Shown: in pieces, positions 63,516 through 64,000 of the stretch
How positions within the stretch are numbered: the stretch's first letter is position 1
Layout of the letters: every line of letters begins with the position of its first letter
NCBI GenBank assembly: GCA_032173965.1
Contig: CM063295.1
Coordinates: 2,790,001 to 2,854,000 of the forward strand
Length of the DNA: 64,000 nt
Origin: Sitta carolinensis
Taxonomy: Eukaryota; Chordata; Aves; Passeriformes; Sittidae
Reading direction: 5' to 3'
Position numbers and translations under genes: made by a program
Notes under the pieces: model-generated
Databases searched by the model: none
What the model was told of the DNA's origin: nothing
The model's input: only the letters and a program-made list of their open reading frames with translations

Positions 63516-64000
63516 AGTTCTAGAAAATGGATATAAGTATAATTAGGATGATAAAGCTTATTTAAAAGCAACTCATTTCCACAAACTTCTGTTTTTTACC
63601 CATCTCTCCACAACAATGAATCTGAAAGCTACAACTGCATGGACAACCTATGCAATCTGCAGCAGCAGGTGACAGATTTAGCTCTGTTTGCACCAGGCTG
63701 GGCAAATATTGGGCTCTACTGATGAGCAAACAGAAAACAGCAGCTTGAGTATTCATCTTTTAAGGACTGCAGATAAAAGCAACTCTGCTCCACTAAGCAC
63801 TGAAAATAAGTTTGCTGTTAGGTTAGAAAATTCAGAAAGTGAAAGCAAAGATGAACCAGTAGTGTGTACTTTCGACCTAAAGCTAACGCAATCTTTTAAG
63901 CAGACAGAAAAATCAGAAAACAAGCACTTCAAAAACTGTGCTGCCTCAGAAAGCCCACAGAAGTTGTGTATCAATCATTTTCAAAGGTAATGTAACTGGA
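63516..64000. other. Upstream of first coding exon of MPG; right edge
   Basis: No promoter or CpG island is evident, so the MPG promoter is probably outside the window. A plus-strand exon-like open stretch (63773-63986) is bounded by CTGCAG and AAG|GTAATG but matches no gene I recognise. Confidence 0.4.

Overview
The window is vertebrate nuclear DNA from a bird, most likely a passerine. The evidence is an alpha-globin locus with an alpha-D globin gene beside a pi/zeta embryonic globin gene, several CR1 retroposon fragments, and the conserved block alpha-globins - NPRL3 - MPG. Coding exons are GC-rich and the introns are AT-richer, as expected for a bird microchromosome.

Layout from left to right. 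1-746, minus strand: exons 2 and 1 of alpha-D globin (HBAD); exon 3 lies beyond the left edge. 3032-5260, minus strand: the complete embryonic pi/zeta globin gene (HBZ) with poly(A) signal, three exons and a TATA/CCAAT/GATA promoter. About 5300-10560: intergenic DNA with GATA motifs, a CR1 fragment and a 58-bp minisatellite. 10815-52330, plus strand: NPRL3 in 13 coding exons, with a CpG-rich promoter and a 3' UTR of about 2.3 kb. 54628-63515, minus strand: MPG (N-methylpurine DNA glycosylase), three coding exons, tail to tail with NPRL3. The right edge holds MPG upstream sequence and a doubtful exon-like stretch on the plus strand.

NPRL3 (a GATOR1 subunit that restrains mTORC1) and MPG (base-excision repair) are housekeeping genes unrelated to globin function. 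NPRL3 introns nevertheless host the distal enhancers of the alpha-globin genes. At 25653-25950 (intron 4, about 20.8 kb upstream of the HBZ start codon) there is a dense cluster of NF-E2/MARE, GATA and CACCC motifs. Position and content match the alpha-globin major regulatory element (MRE; HS-40 in human). Two smaller NF-E2 plus GATA clusters lie in introns 5 and 10.

Points of note. HBAD intron 2 has a non-canonical GC donor, known from duck and chicken alpha-D genes. NPRL3 exon 7 and the last MPG exon each lack one base relative to the conserved reading frame, which most likely reflects assembly error. The NPRL3 exon 11 acceptor lies in a 22-bp tandem repeat. The NPRL3 and MPG poly(A) signals are only 36 bp apart. 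I found no evidence of a wholly new biological system; the interest is in regulatory architecture and sequence anomalies.
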